In this document: positions 25,101 to 41,516 of the stretch, in pieces | Position numbering within the stretch: the stretch's first letter is position 1 | Layout: the number at the start of each line of letters is the position of its first letter | Source: Hirudinaria manillensis | Taxonomy: Eukaryota; Annelida; Clitellata; Hirudinida; Hirudinidae | Length of the DNA: 64,000 nt | Reading direction: 5' to 3' | Assembly (NCBI GenBank): GCA_034509925.1 | Contig: CM067535.1 | Span: 5,023,001-5,087,000 of the forward strand | The notes under the pieces: generated by a model | The model's input: the letters and a program-made list of their open reading frames with translations, nothing else | Databases searched by the model: none | Told to the model about the DNA's origin: nothing | Program-made: the position numbers and the translations under genes

Positions 25101-28085
25101 ATTTTTTTTCTAAAGGTTGATTTCTTACGTTATTAGGAAAAACCGAATTTGATCTCGAAAGCCAACTCGCTTCAGGCGGAGTTGAACGAAGTCAAAGACA
25201 GTCTAGAGGATGAGCAACAGCGGTCACATCTTTTCTTCGTCCAATTGCAGAAATTACAGAGCGATTTTTCCAACTACAAAAATAAAGCTGAAAAAGATTT
25301 GATCGTTTTTGCTGATGAAAACGAAGCTATAAGGTAAGAGTGCATAACCATTTCAAAGATCTCTACCATTAGAAAGAAGCAATATTTGATGCCACAGAAA
25401 AAGTATTTTGTTGATTAAGGAAAAAGAATATGAGCAAGGTAGCAGAATTGGAGAGTATGTTGGATCTCACACAAAAGAAATTCTCTAAAGCTGAAAAAGA
25501 AAATTCAAATTTAGTCCTGGAAATCAAAGATCTTCGCGACGAAATAGAAAAGGTTTTTCATTATTTTTATGTTAAATACGGTGTATTATTAGCCTTATTG
25601 CACCACTAGTATATTATTAACTTTATTTTAATAATATTCATCACAGTCGCGAGATGTCCAAAGCAATTTCCATTCGTTCATCGTCGTTTGATTTTTATTT
25701 AACTTTTCAGATGTCAATTAAATTGTTTTTACGCATTGATTAAATTAAATGTACTCACTAATACTTTTAAAGCTGAAAATATTAAACGACCCAATAATTA
25801 ATGTTGGCTTTATGTTTCAGAAAAACGCAGAAGCATTGGATCTATCAAAAAAATTAAAGCACTCAGACTCTTTGATCTCTGATCAGAAGCTTGAGACTGA
25901 CCGGATCAACGCAAATTTCCGACTTTCCGAAGCCTCTGTAACCAAACTTCAGACCGAATTAACAAAATTTAAGTCTTCCTTGGCGGATAAAGAGGGCAAG
26001 TTGGAAACGTTGACGAGAGAACTAAAGCTTGCTAATGGTAAGTTATTAAGTTTAGTACTGTATTACATTTTATTAGTTTATAGTTTTAACAGAAACCTAC
26101 TTGTTTTGTGAAAATTGAAGATAAGACCAAAGAAGTCAAACAGCAAGGGGACGAAATAAAACATCAAGCTCAAGACCTTCTGTCCTCAAAGTTAGACCTC
26201 GAGAGGGAAGTCTCCAAATTAAGAAGTGTGTTGAACGATCTTGAAAAGAAACTCTCAGAGTCTCGCGCGAATTTTGAGAACGCCACCTCTTTAGCAAACG
26301 AAGCTGTGGATAATCTCAATGCCGAGCTGAAATTTAAAGATGAGGAGATTAATGGTCTCAAGTGAGGAATGCGATAGTAAGTGTATAATAGTGGAATAGT
26401 TATATTTACAAATAATATAAATTCTAGGAAAACTAACCAAAAAATTCTGGATGGACACCAACGTTTACTCATTGAGTTAGAGACCCGCCACAATGCAGAA
26501 CTGTCTCGAACTAAGAAACAATTTGAAATAGATATCCTTCAGATATCAACAAGTCTAGATTCAACTAATAAGACACAGGCGGAACTTGTAACAGCCAACA
26601 AAGCTCTCGCTAACAAAGTCAAGGTTATCATTGATCACTTGTTTATATATAAAACGATATAATCTTATTTTTTAATTTTAAAAGTTCTTTAGCTGTCTTT
26701 TATTATTAATTATTGAAAAGTTTTTTGATCTATTAATTTAAGGAATTGGAAAACGATTTAGCAAAAGAGGAACTTATAAAGGAGGACCTAAAGAGTCATA
26801 TTAAAGAGTTAGAAAGATGCAGGACTGCAGCTCTTGCCGAGATTGATCAAATCATCCCAAAATTAACTTCAGTAAGTGGAAAGCTGGAAAATTTCCGAAC
26901 CCTGGGAAATATTTATTGTCAAGAGGTTAAGTTTGATGTATTTTAAAACAGTTTCTTAATCTTTAGGCTGAGCATAAAAAGAAGATGGTCGAACTGTCAT
27001 TTCATGAACAGGAGCAGAAACTCTCAGAGCTAACTCTATCAGTAATGGCCGCTAGCAAAGATGCCAGACAGCATGAAGCTGATGCTGGCTTATTGAGATT
27101 GGCTTTAGAAGAAGCCAATGCTATCAGAAGGTTACCTCTGTGGCCAATTAGTTAGATAATTATATCAATTAATTATACTTAAAAATTTCTTCCTGAAATT
27201 CATCATCATCATCATCGTCATCATCATTTGCATTACCATAACAGGACATTGGAGGAAAAAGTGGATCAGTTACGATTGGAACTGAACGGAGTTAACGAGG
27301 GCCTAAACATTCAAGTGGAACTTAGCCAAGAAAAAGACTCAGTTATTAGACAGTTGCAGAAGAATTTGGACGAAGCCAAAACAGCTTTGGATGAGACCGA
27401 AAGTAATGCTCTGAGAGAAGGAAAGAAAATACAAGCAAAACTTCAAGCAATGGTGAGTTTATTTCGTCTGAGAAAAATGTTATTTTTGATCATTTGGGAC
27501 GATGGAGTTGATGAGATATGTGGCCAATACTTAACTATTGTTTAATCGAAGTGCAAAGGACTGAAAATTGACTTAGAGTCTGAGCAGAAAAAAGTCAGAG
27601 AAGTTCAAGCTGAGAATAGGCGGATCAATCGTCTGCTCCAAGAACTCGTGTCAGCTAAAGATAGTGATACTAAGGAGCTGATTGATAAAGCGAACCAACT
27701 TGAATCCAGTCAGGCCAGTTTGACTCGCTTGAAGAAGCAGCTAGCTGAGGCAGTGAGTTGCTTTTTGACCAGAGTTTGAAGGTAGTCGAGGTAGATGAGT
27801 GCATGAATCATGTTTTATTGACATTGACTGACAATTATTAAGTCAAATTGGATTGGTTAACAGGAGGAAGTCATAACAGTTGTTACAAACAAGTATAGCA
27901 GACTGCAAAAACAATTCCATGAAGTCTCAGAACATCAACAGCAATCGGCAAATGCTGGCATCGTGACAATTGGACGCTCCTTGGCCACCAGCAGCTATTT
28001 TAGTCCTGGATTCACTATTCCAGCGGAAGTATCTGCTCGGGTGTCCATTTCGCATTTATCGTCTTGCCTTCCTAGGGAAACATAA
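22122..28085 (+). CDS. Divergent, shortened paramyosin (multi-exon coiled-coil rod)
   Basis: Many short exons encode an almost continuous heptad-repeat rod. Exon 1 (22122-22162, MDNDTVAITMTSG) joins in frame to 22906-22996, whose end RLE plus the next exon IKIQGLEEELQAERLARLA (23258-23314) parallels the paramyosin N-terminal motif [20 protein letters not shown]. Further collinear matches to paramyosin are LKKKHQDIINEMNEQ (24179-24343), DFSNYKNKAEKDL...NEAIR (25149-25334) and ILQISTSLDSTNKTQAEL (26500-26600). Exon 27230-27452 and the last exons (27550-27750, 27864-28085) continue the rod; a non-helical tail (GRSLATSSYFSPGFTIP) ends at the TAA at 28083. I estimate about 700 residues, against roughly 870 for typical paramyosin. 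Paramyosin forms the core of invertebrate thick filaments. A myosin-rod-like relative is the alternative. The exon around 24030-24100 could not be placed in frame, so the model is incomplete there. Confidence 0.75.
22197..22300. repeat. Direct repeat of 48 bases in intron 1 of paramyosin
   Basis: The 48 bases at 22197-22244 are repeated exactly at 22253-22300, separated by 8 bases. AT-rich (…CTATTATATATCTAAGCT…). It lies 200 bases before the TFIIB fragment in the same intron. A recent local duplication. Confidence 0.85.
22502..22652 (+). pseudogene. Dispersed fragment of a TFIIB gene in paramyosin intron 1
   Basis: Of 151 bases, 148 match codons of the TFIIB array copies, covering the first cyclin fold (GATGTCATGGAGAATGCCG through GTCAGCGAG, residues about 134-183). 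Diagnostic codons (HLYK, MKGKDK, RT-SE) match the copy 3-8 subfamily rather than copies 1-2. Both ends fall inside the coding region, with no promoter and no poly(A) tract, so it is not a retrocopy; it is a DNA fragment inserted about 29 kb from the array, in the same orientation. Differences from the array are three single bases. It is too short to encode a working protein. Confidence 0.9.
27201..27227. repeat. CAT trinucleotide microsatellite
   Basis: An interrupted (CAT)n run just before the splice acceptor of a paramyosin exon at about 27240. Confidence 0.8.
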
Positions 28086-30055
28086 GATACTTTTAGCACC
28101 TTTTTTTTTATTAGACTTGGCTTGTGAATGGAACTAGAATTAATTTATATTGGTTGGGATTTGTATATGGTAAAGCTAATAACCCAAATGACGAATATTA
28201 ACAAATAATAGCAAATAACCCTTATAACATCGAGAGTTTTATTTGATTTACAATTTCGTGGCTAGTTTCGGTAATTTACGAACAATTTTGTCTGGAGAAC
28301 CTAACATCGTTGATGCACATTAAGCGTCGCCTTTTATGCTAATTTCTTCTTGATGCGTGCATTTTGTCATTTCTGAATGACCCCCAAATAAAAATTTCAG
28401 TAAAATATCAGAAAAATATTTGATTGCTATCGTAATAACAATGTAAAATATCGAGTAATTTGAGCAAGATGGTGTTGCGTCACGATTGTAAGTCGACTTA
28501 CTTCATTAGTCTTTACAAAATTTTGAAACTTATTAGCTTTTATTACGTGCACGTTATTATCATCGATGGAACAGTTATTATTACATTGCATTCGTTGCAA
28601 CAAAAAACGAAGATATTAATTAACCGTGAATCATGGCTTGTTGCCTGCACTTACACATTTTACAAACAAAGCTGTATAATCTGACCTAGAGATTCTGATT
28701 GTATTAAATTCCACAATAACATGTCGATGCATTTTTTGGATCAGTGTTTTTAGAGCCGCGTACGGCTTTACCCAAATGGTGATGAAGTACTGAATTTGAG
28801 AAATTTCATCAATAAGCAATTCTAACCTAAAACGAATGTTAATACATTTTAATTTTAAAGCAATTTTGAATTACAACATTATCGTTTACAATTTGTTTAG
28901 CAATTTGTCAGTTACGCTTGGATTCTTGCACTAGAGGACAGACCTTTGAAACTGGGCTTTAGCTATCGCTACAATGCCACATATTTTATGCCATAGAATA
29001 TTATAAAGTTGACTTAAAATTTCAAATTCGGGAAAATTTACCATTGTATTGTGGCATATGTCGGTAAAAATGTTTAATCACTGATATAAATCACCCTTTA
29101 TATTACAGATAAATTTAAAAAATAATTTGACAAGTGTCAGAAAAGCTTCATAAAAATTTAAAAACGAATAACAACAAATATTTGATTGAGATAAAATTAA
29201 TTAAAATTTTTTTCTTCTAAATGTCCATCATCAATAATGGAATTCATCTAAATATCATGGTTGCATATGATGCACTCCTCAATTCAATTTCTTGGAGTTC
29301 ATTCCGCTAATGCTTTTCCATATAGCAAATAATCTCGTCTCTTTCAATATCTTGATTGTTTCTTGGGTCAGATCGTAATAGCGACTCGACTTCTGATTGG
29401 TCGGGCGTGTCAAGAGTGGATCACGCCCTGATGTTCACGCCCCACTTGGGACACGTTTCCACACGATTCTGGAGATGATAAGTTTAATCCTCCCAAGCAA
29501 TCACCTTAATAGTTTCTTTAGTAGGGTCGTCAAATCCGCTTTGAAATACTAATATCTTGTTTTTATAATTATGCTATTATAATTACCTTGGTTGCTATTC
29601 TCAAAGATATTCTAGCATATAAATAAAATCCCTAGACATCCTGTCAGGTATTCCAGGTTTAACAGTTAATATATCCGCCTCACTTTGACGCCCCAGAGAG
29701 AGCATCGTAATCTTATATCAGGATAGTTTTCCTTTATATTCCTTTTAGAATAGTGCATCGTTTAGCGACTACTTAGCATCAAAACAATACATGGATTGAC
29801 CGATTATAAGGTTTTTGATCACTTATGAGTTGGACACGAAATATTCTGGCGCCGGTAGGTACATCGTGAATCATTTACCTGATTTACCTCCGTCCACTAT
29901 TGTTTCATTATTTCGAAAAAAAAACATCTGTTTAACATATTTTTTTATTGAAGATACTGTTCTTCTCGAAAGAATTTAATCTTATAATAAATATTTTTTC
30001 CTTTTAAACATCTTAAAGATTTATTGTCGTTTCTATTTTACAATGTATAAATTTC
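28086..30055. other. Long intergenic region, mostly featureless
   Basis: Lies between the convergent ends of paramyosin (plus) and the small membrane-protein gene (minus). Possible open frames around 28460-28820 overlap on both strands and show no family motifs. Apart from the small cluster of promoter-type motifs at 29396-29443, listed separately, I see nothing. Confidence 0.5.
29396..29443. promoter_or_regulatory. Cluster of CCAAT and GC/CACCC-type motifs
   Basis: ATTGG (reverse CCAAT, 29396-29400), GGGCGTG (29403-29409), CACGCCC (29422-29428) and CACGCCCC (29436-29443) fall within 48 bases of an otherwise AT-rich 2 kb gap. GGGCGTG/CACGCCC is the core read by KLF/Sp zinc fingers. It could be an enhancer or the promoter of an unseen transcript. 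Confidence 0.3.
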
Positions 30056-30600
30056 CTACAGCTCTACGTCTATGCTTTCGTCATCAACTTTCTTCTCTTC
30101 ACTGCGTTTAATTTCGTGTCCAGTTTTTAATTTTATCTGCCATGCACTGTCCTTCGTCCGATTCTTTCCATCTGCTTCTCTCGTGAAGAAATATCTCGCT
30201 CTGCTCAATCTGACAAGGTCGGCGGGAAGTGGATGCTGCGCATGATCAGTGGTTTCTTTCTGGATGCCAGTAATGACGTCACTGATGTTACGCCGACGCT
30301 TCGTCTTTTGCCACTGCACTGTAAAAAAGTTTCTACAAAAATACTATGGCAAAAAATTAAAAATTTTAGCTTGTAATCATTATTATTAATGTTTTATGGC
30401 AATATTCGTACATATCAATTGTAACGCGCCCACTGTTTACAAGAATAAGTTGACCATTTCATATTACCTAGTCTGCATCTCCTCTTTCTCCTGACTTGTA
30501 AGAATTCCTGCAAGGTATTACTTAAAAAAATAACTAGGAACGACAGCGTAATCATTATACACACGATATGACTATCAATATAATTCTTAAAACCGCTCAT
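30056..30600 (-). CDS. Small single-pass membrane protein, 131 residues, family unknown
   Basis: Two exons, 30600-30468 and 30318-30056, join in frame (donor CTAG|GTAATA, acceptor TTTTTTACAG|TGCAG). The protein starts MSGFKNYIDSHIV, has one membrane segment (about residues 9-27, IVCIMITLSFLVIFLSN), then a strongly basic stretch (VRRKRRCRL...KTKRRR) that by the positive-inside rule would face the cytoplasm, and a charged tail with HPLPADLVRLSRARYFF. An upstream ATG (30627) would add nine residues. I do not recognise it. It lies 158 bases downstream of another minus-strand frame. Confidence 0.6.
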
Positions 30601-30757
30601 GATTAGAAATATTGAATAAAATAACATTCATAATTAGTTCTATTCATAGGTTATTGCAGCCTTGCATTGTATACAGTTGTATTGTTTAAATATCGAAATA
30701 ATTACTACGTGTTTCAAAAAATGGCCAAAATACTCTGAATATTGAATGAAAATTATG

Positions 30758-31651
30758 TTATACAATTATTACTTTATATCTCAAAGCAGAAGAATTCATT
30801 CTTTCATCTCCCTCTGGCATTATATCGGTATAAATATTTATTTCTTTCGTTTCTACGTTGCGATTATCTTCTTCATCGTTTTGGTCAGCGCCATTCAGCC
30901 AAGTCACCGAAGATGAAAAATTCATCAAATGTCGAGGAATAACGTTGAAGTGGAATATTTTGAAGAAATTCTTCAATTCTACCATTTCAAATTCAAGATG
31001 AATTTCTTCGGTACCATCTCGTGGAATCCTTAACAGACAAACTGGACATACGAATTGACCAGATCCTTCATTGTCCATGACGTCACTTGCTTGAACATTA
31101 TTTTTAAAAACATTTTCGTTGCCCAGGTCTGTTCGCCCATCGCCAATTAAAACACATTTTTCATTAAAAACTTTAGATGCAGAACGAAGAAAAGAGTTTT
31201 GCAAGTTACATCCCTGGAAATCTTGAATAAAAGGGCATTTATAAGTTTGAGGTTCATTTGAAACATTTGCTGAAATTAACATCGATCCAAAATGTGATTC
31301 CTTGTTAATGCTATCGTTTGACGAAGTGCCAATGATTTTAATTCTCGCTTTGGTTACAATCGAAAGTGATCTATTTTCAAGCAGTTGAAGTTTCCTATCG
31401 CAACTTTCTTCATTGTCTTTTTTCCACAATGAGGCAAATCGTGGCGTTTTCTTCTTTTCGCAGTTGCAATCCAATGATTCACTCATATAATTTCTTTTAC
31501 TGCTTTTTGACAAAAATGCATCAAAGTACGAATGCGGTTTGAGATCGTAAGGAGTCATTACAACTAAAGAATCTTGCTCAATTGTTTTACGTAAGTTGTA
31601 ACGTACCATCCGACTAAAATGGAAAGCTTTAGTTGTATTTTCAGCCGTCAT
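30758..31651 (-). CDS. Hypothetical 297-residue protein, single exon
   Basis: An uninterrupted frame of 297 codons, long for this AT-rich sequence. It contains two Cys-x-Cys/Cys-x2-Cys pairs (LDCNCEKKK near residue 62 and FVCPVC near residue 201) that might bind metal, a basic N-terminal third and an acidic segment (NDEEDNRNVETKE) near the end. There is no signal peptide or membrane span. No family is recognised. Its 5' end faces HADHB across about 950 bases. It could be a single-exon gene or the main exon of a larger one; its last residues (KVIIV) may be read-through past an unseen donor. Confidence 0.5.
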   Translation of the reverse strand: MTAENTTKAFHFSRMVRYNLRKTIEQDSLVVMTPYDLKPHSYFDAFLSKSSKRNYMSESLDCNCEKKKTPRFASLWKKDNEESCDRKLQLLENRSLSIVTKARIKIIGTSSNDSINKESHFGSMLISANVSNEPQTYKCPFIQDFQGCNLQNSFLRSASKVFNEKCVLIGDGRTDLGNENVFKNNVQASDVMDNEGSGQFVCPVCLLRIPRDGTEEIHLEFEMVELKNFFKIFHFNVIPRHLMNFSSSVTWLNGADQNDEEDNRNVETKEINIYTDIMPEGDERMNSSALRYKVIIV

Positions 31652-32598
31652 ATTATATTGCTCGATGCATCAATAACCGAATGTGATTTAGTTGCATTAG
31701 TTCGTCAAATCAATTATTTCGAACGATTATTTTATTTACTTTAACAATCACACCATTACGATTCTGACACCTCAAGAAAGTTGATGCTTTAAAGTCGAGC
31801 ACCATTCCTCCTTCCCTTTATAGACTTTGGTTCTCTCTTTTTTTGAGTATCTCTCCAATTTTTCTATATACATTTTATCATGCATTCAATGCTGTGTTTT
31901 GAAATGAGCATTGCACATTGTGAATTTTTGTCAGTTTCCTCAAATTGACCCTACCATATTCACGACACATTAATTTTGTTTTACCCGTGATGATAATCAC
32001 CTTGATGTTTGATTCTCTCAGTTTAAAATGAACGCGTCTTTAAGATTTTGTTAAAAGCTAATGACAACTCAATTAAGAACTCATAATCCTAGTACCGACT
32101 TTGATAAATTGTCCCCAAACAGGTACATCACTCTAACATTTTCCAGGGAGCTAGAAAACGGTTTAAGTTATGAAGTTACTTTTTGTTTCTCAACAACCGG
32201 GAGTCGGGACTGACGGCAGCCACTTATGGGGACTTTGCCCCTCAAAAATTACTTTCCTGTTCCTATGTCCTTTTTCTATAGAATATGCCTTTGAAGCTAT
32301 TTATAATTTCTTTTCAAAAATACTTCTCTATTTTTTAGCTAGAATTTCCCCATTATTAATTTTTATATTTTATATATTTTGCATTCTGAAAAAAGTTGGT
32401 TTTGATAAATCATTTTGTTCGACTAAATTAATTATTGTTAATGATTCGCGATAATAATTCATATTAAATTTGACATGCTAAAGGTGTTGGCACTTTTAAT
32501 GAATTCTTAAATCTGTTCCATTTGAAAAATAGGTTTCGTATTGGGTTCATTATCCGGGATTGTTTTTTATGGTATAGGTTTTTATCGCCGGCCTCAAA
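31652..32598. other. Divergent intergenic region upstream of HADHB
   Basis: AT-rich; no exon with family similarity seen. An open plus-strand frame at 32170-32454 is hydrophobic and unconvincing. It should hold the promoters of HADHB and of the minus-strand ORF. Confidence 0.4.
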
Positions 32599-35500
32599 AT
32601 GTCGCTAATGCTTGGTTGCAGTGGAAACTTGCTCTCTGTTTTAAGAACAGCAGGTAAATTAAGTTATTTTAATTTTTCCTACACCTATTTATGGATCATA
32701 TCAATAACATCTGTTCTTTATGGTACATGAGAAGACTGTTTTATTCAATTATCCTACTTCGTACATTTAATTATCGACATTAATATTTAGGTCCACCTCA
32801 TATTTAACTACACATGAATAGATTCTTTATCTAATTTACTTTATGGGTAACCAAGTTTGTGTTAATCGGAGTAGCTTTTAGTAAATCTTCAAAACTCAAT
32901 TTTTTAATTTTTTCTAGTAGATGTTTTTGAATTTCCTTGAACATCTATGTTTCTCTTGACCATATATAGTTTTTCAAATATCATACTTATTCCTGGTGGT
33001 TCCACTAAAGCTTTATAAAGCCTTAGGATTACATATGTATTCCAATTTACACAAGTTATCTTAGTTTTTAGGATATGTGTTCCACTCTTAGTTTGTTTAT
33101 CCAATCTTGCATGTTATTATCCAGATTACTATACAGATTGTGATTCTTAAGAGTTAAAACCCACATTCAACCTTTGCATTCCAGCTTGCCATATTCCCAC
33201 CAGAACTTTATTGACGTTATAGTAATGTTATAACCCAGAGGTCCACAAACTAATCAATATGAGGTCACATTTATTGGAAGCGATAATTTAATATAACTGA
33301 TATTAAGATGGCTGGAAGTTACGAGATTCCTAAAAGACTGTCTGCTATATCTTATTTGTCCTTTTATTTGCTATGTTACATTATTGACAAGGTTCATAAC
33401 CAAAGACTGAATAGTAATTAATTATAAAATGTTAATTATAATATAATTTTAATTATCCTCAATTATTTGATTGCTTATTTGATTTGATTCTGTGGTAACA
33501 ACCTTTAATTTGATGAGTGGTTGAATAAATTTATTGAATTGCAAAATGTTTTCACTTTTTTGTGACACCCCTAACACAGTGCTATGAGTGAACTTAGATA
33601 TTTTAGGTCACGTTCTATCATGTGAATTGTTTATACAAAATCGCAGAATAGCATGTATCTCATACCTTTGGATGCACTTCTTAGATGTTTTCATTCTGAC
33701 TTTAATCCTTCCATCCTCTCATGTTTTACACATTTCAGCTAGTTTCTGTTCACTGCAAAAGCTTGCCTTTGGTAAACTGTGATAGGTTATGTTAAAAAAT
33801 GAGCAATATTTTTGAAGCCTTGGATGGGATGTATATTTGGGCTAAGTCCAGATATGTTCCAATTTTGCTCTACTTGAATCATTTAAATTTCAGCTTTATT
33901 TACAAAGTTGTTACTATGAAATTTGACTGTAAATATTGGATTGTACTTTAGTATCTTTTTTGAGATATATAAAAAAAGTTTGAAAATATCCTGTAAATTT
34001 GGTCATAATCAAACAATAATCAAGCCAAACATATTTTATAGGTTTTTATTCAACTCCAAAACCATTCTGTAATGTCTTGAAAGTCTATGTCTCCACATCA
34101 ACTACTAAAGGTATGTGATTACAACCCTAACCCTAAGCGATTAAGTTAAAATAATCATAACTTTAAATTAGCCGAACCATATCATCTCATAACCACATAA
34201 TTCATAATTGTCTTAATCTCAAAAAGAATGATGAATCAAATTCATCAATAGAAGTGAAAAAGAAAGGTTTGGAAAAGTCAGGCACGAGGAACATCGTTCT
34301 TGTTGAGGGAGTGAGGACACCATTTCTGCAATCTGGCACTGATTATAAAGATGTAATGGCTCATGACCTTGCCAGGACTGCTCTTTTGTTAGCTTTTTGA
34401 GTAATAATTCAATCAAATTTTGAGTAATAATGCCATTTTTTTGTAATGCTGCTAAACAGATATTTTTTTTAATCTGTCACATGTTATCACAATATTCTAC
34501 TTAGGGGTCTCTTAAGGAGGACTGGTGTACCAACAGGTGAATCTCAATTATTTCTAAAGATTCAGTTCAGTTAGTCTCAATTATTTTGTTGCCAGAATCA
34601 ATTGGTCACATAGTTATGGGTACTGTTATTCAGGAGGTGAAGACCAGCAACATTGCTAGGGAAGTGAGTGAAGAAATTTAATTTAATGGCTACATTTGCA
34701 ATTATTGGAGATCATCAATGTCTAACTGATATTTTGGAAACATTTATACAATATGGCTTGTGTTTTGAAGGCAGCCTTGGGTGCTGGCTTTCCACTTGAT
34801 ATTCCTGCTCACACAGTCTCCCAGGCATGTATCTCTTCTAATCAAGCAATTACTAGTGGTAGGACATTGTATTCCTATGTGATAATATATCTAATTGAAA
34901 ATATATTTCAATGGTTGTCGTGTTAGAAATCTTGCCTCGATCACAGGTTAACAATGGGTTAATGAAGCAACCCATTAGATGACAATCAAAGGATCAGCTA
35001 AATACAATATTTCCAGGGTTTTGGTTTTGCTATTCATTTCAAATTTGTGTAAAGTTTGACTCAAGATAAGTTTTATCTATCATGATTACAGCTGTAGGTC
35101 TGATTGCATCTGGCTATTGTGATGGAGTTATAGCAGGTGGAGTTGAATTGATGTCTGATGTCCCAATAAGATTTAGTCGCAAGATGCGCAAAACCATGCT
35201 TTCTTTGAACAAGGCCAAAACATTAACGACTAAGTTTCCTCTCTTTCTACAATTGCTCAATCCACTCAATTGGGGTCCTGAAGTGGGAATATTCAAATTT
35301 TCTCATTTAATTCCTTTAATAACTATTTGATTGCACTTTAGTTACCAGCTGTGGCTGAATTTTCAACTAATGAGACCATGGGTCACAGTGCGGATAGATT
35401 ATGTGCTGCATTCCAAATTTCGAGGGAGGAGCAGGTCTGAAATCTTTTCCTTTTTGAAATTACTTCAATTTGATCACTGTTATACATTTTGGATATTTAA

Positions 35501-37126
35501 ATTTAGGATGAGTATGCTTTGAGATCCCATACATTGGCTAGGGATGCCACAGAAAAGAAGCTCTTAGCTGATCTTTTGACCTACAAAGTGCCTCACAGAC
35601 CTGATCCTGTATCTGTAGATAACGGCATTCGGCCTTCCTCCATCGAGAAGATGTCAAATCTTAAACCGGCTTTCATTAAAAACCACGGCACCATAACAGC
35701 AGCAAATGCGTCTTTTTTGGTAATTAAGAATGTATTATCTTTGTCAAAAATTGAAATTTTTTTACTTCTTTAGTTGTTGGTTTAGAAAGCAATTTGTGCT
35801 CATAGTTTTATAACAAAATTGGTAAACTTAATTTAGCATGATAGTGGCAAATATTGCCTTTAAAATAATGACTTTTAAAGTCACACTGGTTCCACTGTTT
35901 GTATGTCACAATTGAAATACTGTAATATGCTTCCAATCCTGAAGACAGATGGAGCATCTGCCTGTCTCATAATGTCTGAAGAGAGGGCTCTTCAACTAGG
36001 AATGAAACCCAAAGCTTATCTTAGAGACTTCTTATATGTGTCACAGGATCCCAAAGATCAGCTGTTGCTTGGGTGAGAATTCTCAAATGATTGAATGACA
36101 AGAATAATTGTTTGGTTCTTATAGCTCTGTGCATAGTAACCTCTCAATCTGCCTTGAAAACATTGTTATCAAATTGTCACTTGAAACTTAAGGAGCTTTA
36201 ATAATTCTGTCAGTGCATTCACTTTTTTGTCAACATTTGCTTATCATTATTATAATTTATTTGAGGGGCACCATATGTCTATCACTTCATATGTGTTCGG
36301 TTTACCACCTAGCCAGTTTGACTGGCTCTGTCTGCTAGGCATCTTAACACTGACTCAACCAATAGAATCAATAGCTAGAGCTATGCAACCCCCAATGGTT
36401 TGTCATGCAAGCTGCATCACTTTCTGTTTAGTTTCAATTAAAATCATGTCAGAATATTTTTTATCACAAACTTATTTCTGTATGATAGTCCAGCTTATGC
36501 AATTCCAAGACTGTTAAAGAAAGCTGGACTGCAGCTGAAAGACATAGATGTCTACGAACTTCATGAAGCTTTTGCCGTGAGTCGTCCTTAACCATCATGA
36601 CAATTTCTTTGAACAAACCAATTCCTTCTTTGTCTAAAGGGTCAAGTATTGGCTAACCTAAAGGCACTTGACTCTGATTTTTTTGCTAGAAACTATGCAA
36701 AGCTACCACAAAAGGTGAGACTGACTTCTTGAACACACTCATTAATATTACTATGTAGTGATACTATAATGCAGTGGCTTTAATGAAATAGTAATAGATC
36801 AAATCCATAGATGGGAGCTCAGGCTTCAAACCTAATAGACCAATTTTCCTTTGTAATATTCAGCTAGGAGCTCCACCAATGGAACAGATCAATAAATGGG
36901 GTGGTTCGCTATCTATTGGCCACCCTTTTGGTGCCACGGGCGTGAGGCTCGTTACTACGGCAGCAAACAGACTCATAAAAGAAGACAAACAATTGGCTCT
37001 CGTGGCAGCCTGTGCTGCTGGAGGACTGGTTAGCAAATTAACATTCACAAGCTTCTTAATTTACCATAATTTTGCCGTTTTTCTCAGGGTCACACAATGA
37101 TTATCGAGAGGTATCCTTCAAAATGA
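32599..37126 (+). CDS. HADHB: Mitochondrial trifunctional enzyme subunit beta (3-ketoacyl-CoA thiolase), 14 exons
   Basis: Fourteen exons join in frame to 479 residues (human 474): 32599-32653, 34042-34110, 34252-34387, 34505-34536, 34596-34663, 34771-34858, 35092-35282, 35342-35434, 35507-35719, 35945-36072, 36489-36576, 36640-36714, 36864-37028, 37088-37126. The enzyme catalyses the last step of long-chain fatty-acid beta-oxidation in mitochondria, cleaving 3-ketoacyl-CoA to acetyl-CoA and a shortened acyl-CoA, in complex with HADHA. The N-terminus ([20 protein letters not shown]) is basic and hydroxylated, like a mitochondrial targeting peptide. Thiolase motifs are intact: ACISSNQ with the nucleophilic Cys, [15 protein letters not shown] and CAAGGLGH with the second Cys. 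The alpha/beta-specific stretches [17 protein letters not shown] and [13 protein letters not shown] match HADHB rather than cytosolic thiolases. The first intron is the largest (about 1.4 kb). Confidence 0.97.
36308..36339. repeat. Nested inverted repeat in HADHB intron 10
   Basis: AGCCAGT-TTG-ACTGGCT (36311-36327) is a perfect 7-base stem; an overlapping outer pair CCTAGC/GCTAGG (36308-36313 and 36334-36339) gives an alternative stem. Probably a relic of a small mobile element; no target duplication identified. Confidence 0.4.
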
Positions 37127-37400
37127 AATTGAGAGATCAAGCATTCTACTGACACATTGATTTGGGGGTTTTGTTGCTAGTGTAAAATTCCATTTGTAAA
37201 ATTGCAAATTAAATTTTTAATCACAAACTGCATAAATTTTATTTTCTCAAGTCAGCTATTCAAACTGGAAAACTTGTAGCATACTATAAATTCTGGTTTG
37301 ACAGTCTTTAAGTTTGTCAAATTGATTCACGGGTGATACTGATTTGGAGCATACAATCAAGCATGCATGGTCACCAATTATTATAGCTTCCTGATACAGG

Positions 37401-41516
<4,116 letters not shown>

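Noticed and set aside
28460-28819. Overlapping plus and minus frames of 62-74 codons after paramyosin
   Set aside because: Opposed frames over the same bases, no motifs, and composition like the flanking non-coding DNA.
32170-32454. Hydrophobic 94-codon plus-strand frame upstream of HADHB
   Set aside because: Phe/Ile/Leu richness follows from T-rich DNA; no splice or family support.
34118-34140. CCCTAACCCTAA in HADHB intron 2 as interstitial telomere
   Set aside because: Only two units of CCCTAA; expected by chance in a window of this size and composition. The same holds for GGTTAGGGTAGGG near 10255.
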